64,000 nt of DNA. It comes from Ifrita kowaldi (lineage: Eukaryota; Chordata; Aves; Passeriformes; Cinclosomatidae). Positions 52,101 to 64,000 of this stretch are shown piece after piece; the stretch's first letter is position 1, and each line of letters starts with the position of its first letter. The notes beneath the pieces are model-generated. The model was given only the letters and a program-made list of their open reading frames with translations, searched no databases and had not been told where the DNA came from. The DNA is taken from positions 186,001 to 250,000 of the forward strand of contig VZRS01014850.1 of the NCBI GenBank assembly GCA_013398055.1, read 5' to 3'. Position numbers and translations under genes: made by a program.

Positions 52101-54388
52101 TATGCAATTTCCTCATAAATCAATTCTTTGGCTTGAAATTCAGGATGAGAGTAGATGGATTAGTTCAAAAATTCACATGGATGGAAAAGTTAATGTAGAT
52201 TCCACTATTTCAGCTGCTTGAAGGAGACACATGCACATGCTGTTATGACGAAGGGACAACACTGCCTTTGTCTGTTTTGTCTGCTCCTCCCACACTGGTA
52301 ATTAAAGTCTTTTGTCCTTGTACTGACACCAACTTTCCTAAAAGGTTCCTGACTGCTCGCCATGCTTTTTTACAATTGCCGCTTCTCTTTCAAATAACGA
52401 AGTACAGGTTTAGGTGGGTGTTTGGAAGGTCAGTCTTTCACGGCGCTCCACATAAAGTAGATAAGTGGCTTTGTAATCCAGAAATATACATAGACTGCTT
52501 AAAGTTTTCACCCATGTTAATTAAGAAATGTAATGTAAGTTAGATGTAATTTCTTAATGTAAGTTAAGAAAAGTACACTCAAGAAAAACTGTCACCCTCA
52601 TGAAGATAAAGAATATTAAGTACACCAATTATCAGAACATCATCCTCAAATTCCTTGACTGGGTTATGTAATTATTAAAATGACAGTTGCAGTTATTTTC
52701 CTGGTATCTCAGATGGCAATAAGGTTAAGTGCTCTAATGATTTATTTTCTACCTTATTTGTTAGTGGATATCTACAGAACTTCTGCACTGTATAGAAGAC
52801 CACTCAAAAGCAGGAAACACCAAACAAGTTAACATGGAATCAGAACCTCCTGAAACTCTTCCTTCCCAGGCTCCTTTCTAAGGGAGATGAGCTCTCTTCT
52901 TTTAAAGCTTTTCCCAGCACTGGTATTATTTTATTTCAAGTATCACAGTAATGGGCTCTGAATAATTTACCATTTTAAATTCGTTTGGATTTAATTTTGT
53001 ACTCCAAAAGATTGGAGGTACCAATGTTGATTCACATAAAATTCTCATCACTAAAAAAATTCATGGGTTTAATCTATCTAGATTACTAGCTACACAAAAA
53101 TAAGAACAGCAAAAGATCTCTGTTAATTCATTCAGATCAATGTGCCCTGCCTACAATTTTTCTTGAGACAAACTCTCTGTCAATTCCTGGTGCCTCCTTC
53201 TTCCTCTTGTCCAATTTACTCTGCAATGGGTCTTTCAGAGGCTACATGGAAGTAATTTCACACCTGCTTCACAGCAAAATTGCTCAAGCATAATTCTGGA
53301 GTGAAAATGCCAGAACTAAGCAGAACAAGTGGAGAAGACTTAGTTACTGGAACTCTACGTATGGAGTGATACATGTCAGACAGAGACAAAATGTAGCTTG
53401 ATTTTTGACAATCACATGCTCTGAAGAAGTTGATGCTTTAATAATTTTCTATTGATTTTATAATGCTAAATGGAACAATTATGAAAAAGGGGAGAGACTT
53501 TGATTCAACAACACAATCTTGACCCAATAATCACAGTTTCTACCCCTTTCCCCCCAAAAAAATCATTTTAAAATTACAAAACCCACTGTAATGGACAACT
53601 TACAATAATAGGCTACTCTTGGGATTATGGGAAGAAAGACTGACAGTTAGGATAAAAATATATTTTTGGAAGAATATGACATAGTAATTCACCAAGCATT
53701 TAGAATCTGCCAAACAAGGTATCCTCAGAGACAACTAAGTCATAATAGAGCATTCAAAAGGCTTCCAGAAGAATGTTGTAAGGCAACTGAGCAGAATTCA
53801 ATGTCAGAAAACACAAATAGTGAGCTGCTCAGGAAAATGTCACAAGCCAGGATGACACAAAAACAGGAAAAAAAACTTTTATTTACTAAGAGGAAAGGAC
53901 AACACTCAAGTAGAATAAAAGCAAGCCACCAACCACTCATTAAGTTGCTGTTCTACAGCCTGTAAATGAAACTTAAGAGGGAAAATCAGTACAGTGCTGA
54001 AAGCACCAACAGTACTGGGAAGTACGCTGAATAGGAGTAGTTGTGCAAGAGCCTCAAACAACGCAAGGATAAGATGATTGCTACCCGAGAAAAACAAAAG
54101 GTGCATATAATTGTCATTGTGACACAGCAGTAAGAAATTCTTAACTCACAGTCTTTTTCTTTTCGATTTCATGACTGATCACATAGTGTTTATTACAAAA
54201 AAAATTTCAGGACAATCCTGGCTCCCAGAGATTATTTCCAGCTATATATCCAACTGGCTCCAGTATACCAATTTAATGCTTCATAACCTGCTGAAATGGA
54301 CAAGAAATCAATCTCATCCATACTTAAGATTGTAAAACTACAAAATGGTACCAGTGAAACACAGGTTGTCACCTGTTGACATTTTATT

Positions 54389-54468
54389 AAAAAAAACCCA
54401 AACCCAAACTACCAAAAAAAAACCAACCAACCAACCATGCAACAACCAAAAAAACCAACCCCCAAACA
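54389..54468 (+). repeat. A-rich/C tract with an (AACC)n core
   Basis: It contains accaaccaaccaaccatgc flanked by aaacccaaacccaaac and caaccaaaaaaaccaacccc. It is the most regular of the A/C tracts. Confidence 0.85.
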
Positions 54469-56008
54469 GGTATGTTTGCACTGCTAGAGACTAATGTTAA
54501 TGTCACTGTGGATCTGTAGGGAGATTAAAACTAACAGATATGGAAACAGGAAAAAAAAAAAACCCTAAGTATGATTTTGAGTTTAGGAACTGCCATTTCT
54601 CTCTGAAAATCGTATCAATTGTTTGAGAGACGCATGTTGCAAACATATAGGAAGCAGCTTTCCAGAGAGATTAAAACATTTTTTTCTGAAACCAAGTAAA
54701 ATATTTTTTGGTTTATTTCATTAGGTCCAGATGCACTGTGCCATTGCGAATGCTCAGCAAAATTTTTGAATGAATTGTACCCTGCCAACAGCAGTGCTGG
54801 TAACTCAGCAAGATCTTTGCATATCACTTTGGCATATGAAAAGACCAACTCAATTTTTCCAATATTCTCAATACTCAATTCAATTTTTATGAATTACTTC
54901 ATATTCTGTATTGTGCTACTTTAAATGCCTATGATGAGTGTCTTCAAAGGCTTTAGCATGACACAGAACAACTGAAACTCACTGCAGGATCAGCAGTAGG
55001 AAAGAGGACACAAAATTCCTGACTTTCTTCTACTTACAATATGGAAAATTCAAAGCTTTTAAAATGAACTAACAGTTGGAAAAATATCTCTTAGGAAGAA
55101 AAAAAATCCCATATGCTTAGCACATGCAAATTACTTAGGTATCTGCATGGCTTGTTAATTATGAGGCCTCTCTGTTCAACATGCTGACAGCATTTGTGTC
55201 CTCTTTAGCAATCTTCTCTTACAACAGAAGTGATCTGTGTAGCTTTGGGGCACAGTCTGCGCTCAGGAGTCCTAAAGTGCCCAGTAGTTTCATTGTTCCC
55301 GAGGAGCGCGGTCCTTACTGGAGGGCAGAGGATGGACTGAAAGAGATAGTCTCCCTCAGTTTAGACTAATCCAATGAACGGCTTTGATGGTTAAAATGCA
55401 GACCTCGAATTTCAATTCGTATTCAAGCTGTGAGCTGGTATTGCAAGCACAGTCCAACAGAGGAGGGGCAATAGCGCTGACTACTGTCATTAACCAGGCT
55501 ACTCAATTCTGAACATGCTGAAACATTTCTCAGAGTTGAGACCCTTATTTCCATGCACAATTATCAATAACGGAGTTTTAACCATTGATCAACTTTTCGG
55601 CCTTATGTTACAAGGTATCTCATCTTTCAGGTAGTCTTTTTTTTTCTTTCCTTTTTAACTTTAAGATGACATGACTACATTGTTCAACAGCGTCACTGAG
55701 GATTCCAGAAATGCCCTGAACTCCTAGAAACTCAAGGACGGGAAATGTTTGATGAATAGAGACTTTAGAGATATAGGTAGTTCTACTAAATGCTTTTTGT
55801 TTTTTTTCTAAATCTCTCCCAGAGCTTTGACTTTTGTTTCATTGTTCAGCTTTAATTCCCTGCTTGTCCTCCAAAAGCCAAGTCCTTTTAACCACTGGGA
55901 CTGCAGTTATAAGGGATTTATGGATTCAACTATATCCAGTAAATAGATAACATTCAGGTTATATGAGGAAAAAAGTGGCACTACCAAGACATTTTGAACA
56001 TTCAAGTT

Positions 56009-56047
56009 GAATATTTGTTAGGCGACTTAGTATGAATATTTGTTAGG
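56009..56047 (+). repeat. Two copies of a 14-bp direct repeat
   Basis: gaatatttgttagg lies at 56009-56022 and again at 56034-56047, a 25-bp period. It is probably a small local duplication. Confidence 0.75.
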
Positions 56048-56550
56048 ATGTAGCAAACAGCAACTCATAAAACTATAAATAATAGAAGAAGCAAGACCTA
56101 AAAAGTCAGAGCAGTGCATTTTGTCTGTTATACCATATGCACATTAGGTTCATCTGTTCATCCAGCAAGGCAACACAATCCCAAAGAATAAAATATTAGA
56201 AATTCAAATGAGAAATATCTTACGAAGAACGCAGTGTGAACTTACTTAACTTCCTTTTTTTTCCCTGTTTTGAGAAGTTACAAATTTGAAAATAGATTAA
56301 AAAAATAGGCAATACAGTTACACGTTCCCAGCAAAAGATGTCTCTAACACATCAAAGCAGCGAACTACTGTAGCAGCAGAGGGACCTAACAGCAGGACTG
56401 TTACAACAGGAAACACCTTGTTATTACATAGTGAACATCTGTGCTTCCTAAATGGCAAAGTAAATGAACATAATGGTTAGTGCCCTGTATTCATACTTTG
56501 CCACCTGCATGTGCATGGCAATATACTGAGCAATCAAATCAGACAGCACC

Positions 56551-56571
56551 AAAAAAAAAAAAAAAAAAAAA
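56551..56571 (+). repeat. Poly(A) run of 21 bases
   Basis: An uninterrupted A run, then gaatccctg. I see no recognisable retrotransposon body upstream. Confidence 0.9.
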
Positions 56572-57480
56572 GAATCCCTGATCTCTCGCTCCACTTCCCT
56601 TGAACATTCATATGAAATGTGTTTATATGCAGCAAAACAACATACCAAAGTTCCACAGACAACCCAAACAATCAACACTATTAGCTGCAAAAAGATCAGG
56701 ACATAATGAGCAATGTGACTTCATAATTTGGCAAGATGAAATAAAAATATTGGAGTAGGTCCTACTTGCTTGTCTATATCCAGTAATTTTATAAATGTAA
56801 TTATGTCATAATGCTAGAAATCTCAGTTAAGCAGTTACTAAAAACACATCTGGAACTTCTTAAGAATAGAGGTAGGAAAAAATCCTTCAACTATTATCAT
56901 GTAAGCCTCAAAACCCTCAAAAATAACATTCTAGGGCCACACATGTTGAACCTGTGTTCTATACCTATCAGTACTTTAAAGCCAGCAAATATTATTTGAG
57001 AAAAAAAAATGAAGAAAAGGAGAGGATTAAAAATTATTTCTAGTTATCAGAAATAGCTAAGGCTTCTATATGAAGGACTTCATACCCTTCTGCTGAGGGC
57101 AGAGAAACATCTTCCTAGGGGAATGGCAGTCTGTAAGATTCAAGACTAGGATTTCAGTTAAGGACAAATCAAGCAAATGGACAATCCTTTTTCCAAGAGA
57201 TCTGCTTCTTTCTAAGATAGGAATCCTATGGGCAGTTGAGGTTGCATAAATCTTATTCTTAAAAGAACATTTTCATTTTATTCCATGACATATCAGCACT
57301 TTGTAAAGAGCCGTCTGCATTTTATGTTAACCAGTATGAATCAAACCCATGTTGCATCACTGATCCCAGAGAGTGGTGGAAGTGCAATGATTCAGTGATA
57401 CTGCTGAATTCCTAGAGTGAACCACTGACCCACACTGCTCCTTAATGGGACAAACAAGCCTGTTATTAAAATTACTTGAA

Positions 57481-57534
57481 GTCATTAAAGTGCCTTTAAT
57501 TAACGTGTCATTAAAGTCACTAAAGTGCCAGTGG
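57481..57534 (+). repeat. Imperfect short tandem repeats around TCATTAAAGTGCC
   Basis: gtcattaaagtgcc at 57481-57494 recurs as gtcattaaagt at about 57507 and cactaaagtgcc at about 57518. The unit is short and the copies have diverged. Confidence 0.6.
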
Positions 57535-58463
57535 AAAAGCACTGGTTTGTATATGAATATATGAATGCTCCATAGTGCTTAATCTCTAATTAGTAAAATT
57601 TAACCTTAAAAAATACATATTTAGAATGTAATTATGGCTTTTTTAAACTCATGGATGAATTAGGTTGGTTTGGGTTTTTTAAATTAGTTTTAGTCTTCAA
57701 CAAATTTTAAAATTTTCAAAGCATTATGGATAATCTCTAAATCATAAAATTACAGCAGTCATACAGATGGAGCAGCCATTTTGCTTTCCTGACCTTAAGA
57801 AATATGATATGAGAGCACTTTATTACATCAGGTGGAAGGATCCAAGAGTGTTCTTCCCAGAGAAATTAAAATGTGGCTGCTCATTTTAATTGGTGTCAGA
57901 AGTTCCGAAAGTCTAAGACAATCACAATCCAAAGGAGATTAAGTATGTGTTCTACATTAGTTTCATAAATGCTGACACCACGCCCAAGGAAGTGAAATGG
58001 CTATGTATCAACTGTCTGTTTCCCTCTACAAACAATTTTGAATAAAGTTTTGCTGGAATAAAATTACTATCAAGAACACAGTAGCTATGCACCATAGAGG
58101 GACCATAGGGTCCCCCATATTTTGCAAAGCCAACTATTTGCAGCACTGAGAAAAGAATAATTTTATGTGCATTAGAAAACACTTAACAGGCATTCCAGTC
58201 CTGACTGTGGGCAGGACTTGCTGGCCATGTAAGAATTCCAGAGACATACATGCATTACTACTATCTCTTTGCTTAGAGCAGATTAGTTTTCAATCAAATT
58301 GAGATTGGCAAAATAGTGGAAACAGTACAGCTAGAGGCAATTAGCCCAGCTGGAAATGTATAGTGAGGAGCCTTTTATGTGAAGTGACATGCAAGGTGAA
58401 TATTTGTTTCCAAACAGAGTACAGTGCAAACTAGAAAACATAAGAAATAATTGGTTGATATTT

Positions 58464-58489
58464 TATAACTGAGTTCTAACTCAGTTATA
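58464..58489. repeat. Perfect inverted repeat, 12-bp arms with 2-bp spacer
   Basis: The left arm tataactgagtt (58464-58475) is followed by ct and by its exact reverse complement aactcagttata (58478-58489). It can form a cruciform or a hairpin in RNA. AT-rich sequence on both sides gives no further pairing. Confidence 0.85.
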
Positions 58490-59271
58490 TTTTATTGCAT
58501 ATAAAATATGCCTATAACATTAGTGTTTAATTTATTTTTGTCCACCTAGTTACACATGTATGTTTTCCCATGTTATTAAAAATATGTTCTTTTATAAATT
58601 AATTTTAAATTTCTCTGCTCAGAATAACTTCCTTTTAAATAGTAGAAGGAGACTGAGATGAGAATGAAGGGAGATCTATAGGGAAGTTTCAAAACCATTT
58701 TTTTTACCCATGCTTTGACTGAAATTATAATGAAGATGTGCCTACGACTGAGAAAATTAAGAATTCCTGTGTTTTGAATTTTGCAGAAAATGAATGATGG
58801 TGGGAAGAGGTCTTTGTTTTCTATCCACATCGATGTCTTACCTAACTCTAATGAACAACTTACTGGCAAATCTTTTCTGCAAAGCAAAGCATGTGCTGGT
58901 TCAAAAAGAAATGAAAACAAACTTTATTTCAATTAATTTTACCACGTATCATTCTTTGCCTCAGATGGTCTAGACACAAGGTGCTTGCTCTTAATTACTC
59001 AAGATTCTGTCCTTTATGTTCTGAGCCGTTTGAATAAGTGGCAGGTTTTCCTTTTCAATTTTCCTTTTTTTCTCAGCATTTCCAAAAAGTAGCTAAAATC
59101 TAAACCTTCAAAATATTTCACTGAAACCCTAAGCAAAACAAGAGCCTGTATAACATGTATATTATAAAAGGCTACATAAGATAACATCATTTGTATGTGG
59201 AAGTTTAAGCCTACAGCTTTTTGTGTGCATTTAATTATCAAGTTTTTATTAAATATCTATGTATATTTATC

Positions 59272-59294
59272 ATATATATATGTGTGTGTGTGTA
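59272..59294 (+). repeat. Short (AT)n(GT)n microsatellite
   Basis: Reads atatatata, then tgtgtgtgtgtgta. Confidence 0.8.
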
Positions 59295-61726
59295 TAGGTT
59301 GGGACTTTTTGATATTTAAAAAATCACTAAAAATCTTATCATTATCTTAATGATCGACCACTGTGTGCAAATACATAAGGCATCTGGAAGAAAAATTATT
59401 AAGCACTGTTGTTGAATTTTCACAAGGAAATACTGATTAGAAACTGGCTTTAGTGCTCATAGTAATATAGGCGGAAACATTCAAACCTGAAGATAGATTT
59501 GAAGTAAAAATGGGATGGGCTTACAGCTACATGTTTAATGCATTATTTTCTTTATTTACACAAAGTATTTAAGCTTACATTTCTAAGAGGTATTCCCATA
59601 ATATCTGAAACACGTTTTAATATCAAATGTAATGGGAAACTGCAAGTGTCTCCAAGACAAACAACCACTTTATCTTTGATCTTCATATTCTCTCTTGTTT
59701 TAAGGCAGCATATACGGGCATGTAGTATTTCCTGTCAGCCTTTGAAGGAATACACAACAGCTGTTGATATAAAATTATACATGCTTCTTAAATTTTATTT
59801 TATGCACACATATGTTTTAGAGTGCTCTCTAATCGAGTTTTTCAGAAGTACCATCAGGATTAGCATTGAAACAAACCAGAATATAAATGGATTCTTACGT
59901 CTCATAAACAAATGTGGCCTTAGAACTCACAACAATAATTTAAATTTCTTATCTCTTTAATCTGGCATAGTGGTTCACTAAACATAGTTGGAATATAAAA
60001 GCCTTTCTGCAGTCTATATCCCGGTGCATTAGCAGGTGTGCTGTAAGAACACTGTTTTGAATTTCATCACCTCTGATCATTAACTTACCATGTAGTGGAA
60101 GGATATTTCAAACTGACTGTGGTGCCAACACATAGTGTAAAGAGCTTAGGAAAAATTACTCAAGCAAGAACCAACAACAGATTTTGTTTACAATGAGGGA
60201 CTGAGGAAAAATCATTAACACACTACAGTGTTTTAAAAGACAGATGGCAGAACAGCAGACCTAAATTTAGCCATACAACTATAATCACAGAAGAATGGAG
60301 AAGAAAAGCACACTTTGAAAACTTCAATATAGTTAATAGAGTTTCTTTTGCTGGCTGTATTTACACTATCAAAAGCACGGAGTTGGCCATTGACTTGGAG
60401 ATGAGTGATAATTTTCTAAGACAACCTTGCTTCTGTATTTATCTTTTTTAACTGAAATTTTTCTTCATAGAATTTATGCTAAGCCATCCCAAAACTGTCA
60501 GATTGTGTTTCAGGATGTGCACTAAACAAAGGAAATTACATGACATGCACCTTTTTGTGCCCATATCGTCATCAAAAGAGGCATGAATTGGAAAGACATA
60601 ATTTATTAGCATTTCTCTTTTGTAGCAAGTATATCTGCTGCTGTACATATTTATATCTTGCTAGAGAAGGCACTGTTCAAGACAAGTGCCAAGTACTAGA
60701 GCAGAACACAGTCATGTTTCCTTAGGTCTGGTCCAATTTATAGTCTTGAACAGGCTTCCAAACAGAACTACCTCCTGCATAGCTAAGACTTCCACATCAT
60801 TCTTTTTAAATTACTTTTTTGCTTGAGGGAGACCTAGTAGTCATGCTTTCCATCTGAAATCATCAGGTAGCCTGTTATAGGTTAAGGACACACAATACAG
60901 TGAAGCAAAACTCAAGATTCCCATTCATAATCATATTCCCGAATGTGACATTTAAACCTTAAAGCAAACCACGCCAAAAGTTAATTATTTGGGCAAAAGG
61001 GTGCCATCCTTCCTGTCTAGATAAAAGAATATTCTTTGACTCCAAGTCCTCAAATAGGAATACCCCTGAAGAATCTTGAATAACTCTATTCATAGCTATA
61101 TAATTGTACAGTCCCATCCACCAAAGTAGCTTCTCAGTGACTTGTAAAAAAAAAAAAAATCCCTTTGATCTTTAACTTAACATCTTTGTTTTAATCTGAG
61201 CCAAGTTGAACAAAGGCACAAAATAAAGCTGTATGTTACCTGCATATTTCAACAAGTAACTCTTGCCATTCCAGCTTCTGATTGTACACACAAATTGTAT
61301 ACAATGTAAATTTGTAATGTAAAACAATTACAAATCTTAAACAGAATATATAATACTGTTTCTATTGACCAATGAATTGTAAACATTTGCATGACCAATA
61401 GGTTGTGGAAGGGATTTAAACTGGATGGCGTTTATGGATTCAGATGGACAAAAATGCAGTCTTTACGCATTAGATTAATACTAACAACTGTTACTAATAA
61501 ATTCTGACATGGTTTATAGATCTTTTAAAACCAATTAAGCAATTCATCTCGAATAGACAATGAGCTCTAATACTGGTTTAGCTTTGGTGGAGACAGAAAG
61601 TTCTCTGACTCGTTACAGAACCTTGATAGAGATGTTTTCAGCTACTCAACAAATAATCAGATCTCACAAGTACTGGACTGCGAATGACATTTAATGGCTA
61701 CTCTCATGGCCTCTGGTTATGCTCCT

Positions 61727-61739
61727 CACACACACACAC
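61727..61739 (+). repeat. Short (CA)n run
   Basis: Reads cacacacacacac between ctcct and gg. Confidence 0.75.
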
Positions 61740-61769
61740 GGATTTTGCTAACCCTGTAATCTCGCCCAT

Positions 61770-62050
61770 TTGCTGTGCTGGGATGTAAAAGAAACTACCT
61801 TCTGGGCAAAGCAGGGCTAGAGATTCTGCAGTGCTGTACTGCAGTGTCATCTCTCACACTCATCACCTCACGTTTGACACCACCAGTGACCACCCCCACA
61901 CACAAGCTGCTCAAAAGCTTCAGTGCACAGTGCCACGAAGCAGCAAAAAGGCTGCCATTGTGTGCAGCAGCTGCTCATTTACTGCTTAACTGTGCCCAGT
62001 ATTTAAAGCAGCCTCGATAATAGGCTCAATCCCAACAACGCCACAGTTCC
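61770..62050. other. GC-richer intronic patch, unassigned
   Basis: Contains gggcaaagcagggctagaga and gtgtgcagcagctgctcatt. An 81-codon plus frame (61775-62020) is rich in Ser, Leu and Ala but has no family signature and no splice context I trust. Confidence 0.3.
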
Positions 62051-64000
62051 TTCCTACTCCCATAATGTCAGGCATGGCATCTAACAATGAGACACAGTGT
62101 ACACCTCAAGTCTAAAAGCCCAGTTTGGTTCAGCTAGCAAGAAAAGAAAAGCTTTTGGTAAAGTTTCATAATTTTTTGTCACTGTTTTACTTTAGGGACA
62201 AAAGCCCTCATGCAGTATTAAAATCACATGCTCAGGGTTTATTTTGCACAGCACTTCCCAGCAAAGTAAACTGCATAAATCTAATTTAACAGCATTTCTT
62301 ATGGCTCACAGTGCCTTCTTTAAACAAGCTTTCCTCCAGAGTTTACAAAAGCCATGTATTAAAGCCAGAAAAATAAATTATGGGGCTTTGCGACCTTCTC
62401 ATCTGGCAATAACAATAAGTGGCATTAAGGCAGAGCTCTGTACATTTCTAGGGAACGTGTAATTTTCCACTGAAAAGGATTCTCCTACCATCTTTTACCA
62501 AAGGCTACAAGAACAGGCAATTATCATAAGATATAGAAGAGAATTTCGTGTGGCTGATTTGGGGTTTTTTTAATACCAATTCAAAAAAGCAAGGTTTCTA
62601 CAAAAAAATTTAGGAACCAGCCTCAATAGGGAAGCAAAGGCTGTAAAGAGTGGGTGACAGCCCGGATAAAGCATACATATAATGAGATGAAGATGATGGC
62701 AACCTGTATGACCCCATTCATAAGAAAAACATCCACTCTGAAGCTGGACAAAGGGAAATTCGACAAGTTTCCAACTTGGGTTTGTGGCTAAACCACAATC
62801 AAAGCTTATGATTTTAAACAACTTACAAATGTTTTTGCACAGTTTTACTCTTACATGTTCTCTAAAACAGCCAGTATTGGTGCTTTCAAAATGGTAAAAG
62901 TGAAAGTCACATGACAAGAGTTATTGTTACATCAAACAACAAAGCAATAACTGAAAGATTTTTTTTAAAAGCAACCCCATACTCTTAGCAGACAAGATCT
63001 AGCAATAACACTTTTTGATCTTCAGCTTGATGCAGCAGCAGATAGATCAAGTATCAAGAATTATTCTTATTGTAAAAATAGGTTATAAGGTGTCAAGAGA
63101 AGATAATTCACAATAGTAAAAGAATTAGAGAAAGCAGTGTACTTAGTCTCTGCCTACAGTGTTACAGTCCCTAAGAGATGAAAGAACAGAATTTATTTTT
63201 TTACCTCTTGAGTGTTTCAGTGGCTAAGAAAAGCTAGCAAATTCAGTGCAAGTCTCTTTAGATTTTTTTTTTTTCAGAAAACACAGTTAGACAGGGTAAA
63301 TGAGTACTACTAAGTTTAATGATCTTCCTCACTGGGACATTTTTTTTTAAAGTTCCATCCTCTAGAAGAGACCTTTATATGGCACTCTACTCAATGGACT
63401 TTATAACGCTTCACAGAGGAAACAAGATATAATTTCCCTTCAATTTATAGTAAGGAAAACCAACCGAAAATCCCAATATAGATATCAAGAGAGATTCTCA
63501 AGGCTGGAATCACCTGAGAATTTTCAAACAAGGTTCTGATGCTGATGAATAACTCCCGTAACCCTAAGGGCTTACAAGAACTCAACTTGCTTTTTCTCAG
63601 TATCCATGGAGACCAATGGGAGAGTCCCTACCTTTCTCAGTAACCCTTGGGACTAGGGCTTCCCAGAATCTATTAATTTCCACTTTTATCTTAGCTCTAT
63701 TCACAAACATGGTAAACAAAGACAGAAACAAAGGCCAGGTTTCAGAAGAGGAAGAATGGTGATTGATCCATGCACTAGCAAGCCTGAAAAGATAGGCTAA
63801 CCAATGTCCAGACACTGATTTGGCCACCATCATCTATGAGAGAACAAATGAGACTTTTGGCAGGTCCCACTTTATAATCTCAAACCCGAGTTGACAGGAT
63901 TTTTTAAGAGAAAAATTTTTGAACAAGAAGCTTGAAGAGCAGATCACTGAGATCAAAATCAGACCACAAGCAGTGCAAGCCATCAGGGTAAAGTCTAGAA

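Larger units (their letters stand above)
33111..64000 (-). other. Partial phase-1 intron upstream of the first EF-hand exon
   Basis: The preceding family exon should encode the Kazal domain (CGSDG-type motif). I looked for its reverse complement and did not find it, so this intron appears to be at least 30.9 kb. It contains two CR1 fragments (about 40912-41105 and 48425-49125), A-rich tracts (36295-36366, 38168-38259, 54389-54468, 56551-56571), short dinucleotide runs (40342-40361, 59272-59294, 61727-61739) and a perfect inverted repeat (58464-58489). A small missed exon or an unrelated nested gene cannot be excluded by eye. Confidence 0.65.

Noticed and set aside
59538..59960. 140-codon open frame on the plus strand, the longest apart from the CR1 frame
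   Set aside because: Low-complexity hydrophobic and Ile/Leu/Phe/Asn-rich content, no motif, no splice or promoter context; consistent with chance.
33111..64000. Search for the upstream Kazal-domain exon (CGSDG-type motif)
   Set aside because: No matching reverse-complement motif with splice sites was seen; a tool-based search could still find it.
1..64000. CRISPR arrays, bacterial operons, tRNA or rRNA genes
   Set aside because: No regularly spaced repeats, no dense reading frames and no recognisable tRNA or rRNA sequence; the composition and repeats are those of a vertebrate genome.

Overview
The window looks like vertebrate, almost certainly bird, nuclear DNA. It is AT-rich, has no operons or densely packed reading frames, and carries several CR1 retrotransposon fragments plus a repeat I recognise from avian endogenous-retrovirus LTRs. 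Nearly all of it is intron.

The only protein-coding sequence I can support is two internal exons of one minus-strand gene, at 32914-33110 and 23915-24035. Spliced together they encode about 105 residues of a paired EF-hand (SPARC-type extracellular calcium-binding) module of the follistatin-like FSTL4/FSTL5 family. Intron phases and splice signals are intact and fit the family. Residue choices in the second exon, and the distance from the very conserved FSTL5, favour FSTL4; FSTL5 is the alternative. The upstream Kazal exon and the downstream immunoglobulin exons were not found and probably lie outside the window, so the three introns seen are at least 30.9 kb (partial), 8.9 kb (complete) and at least 23.9 kb (partial).

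Layout, left to right: 1-23914 is downstream intron, with a near-identical 782-bp duplication around a single N (3825-5389), a decayed CR1 at about 8505-8880, an older CR1 at about 12765-13150 and a CR1 tail at about 14065-14200. 23915-24035 is the second EF-hand exon. 24036-32913 is the intron between the EF-hand exons, with an avian LTR-like fragment at about 31015-31555. 32914-33110 is the first EF-hand exon. 33111-64000 is upstream intron, with a purine tract at 38168-38259, a CR1 tail at about 40912-41105, the best-preserved CR1 fragment at about 48425-49125, and scattered simple repeats.

The open reading frames of 60-140 codons elsewhere look like chance frames or transposon remnants. 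I see no RNA gene, CRISPR array, promoter or novel multi-gene system. The most actionable observation is the probable false duplication across the N; the most useful biological one is the paralogue identity of the EF-hand gene.
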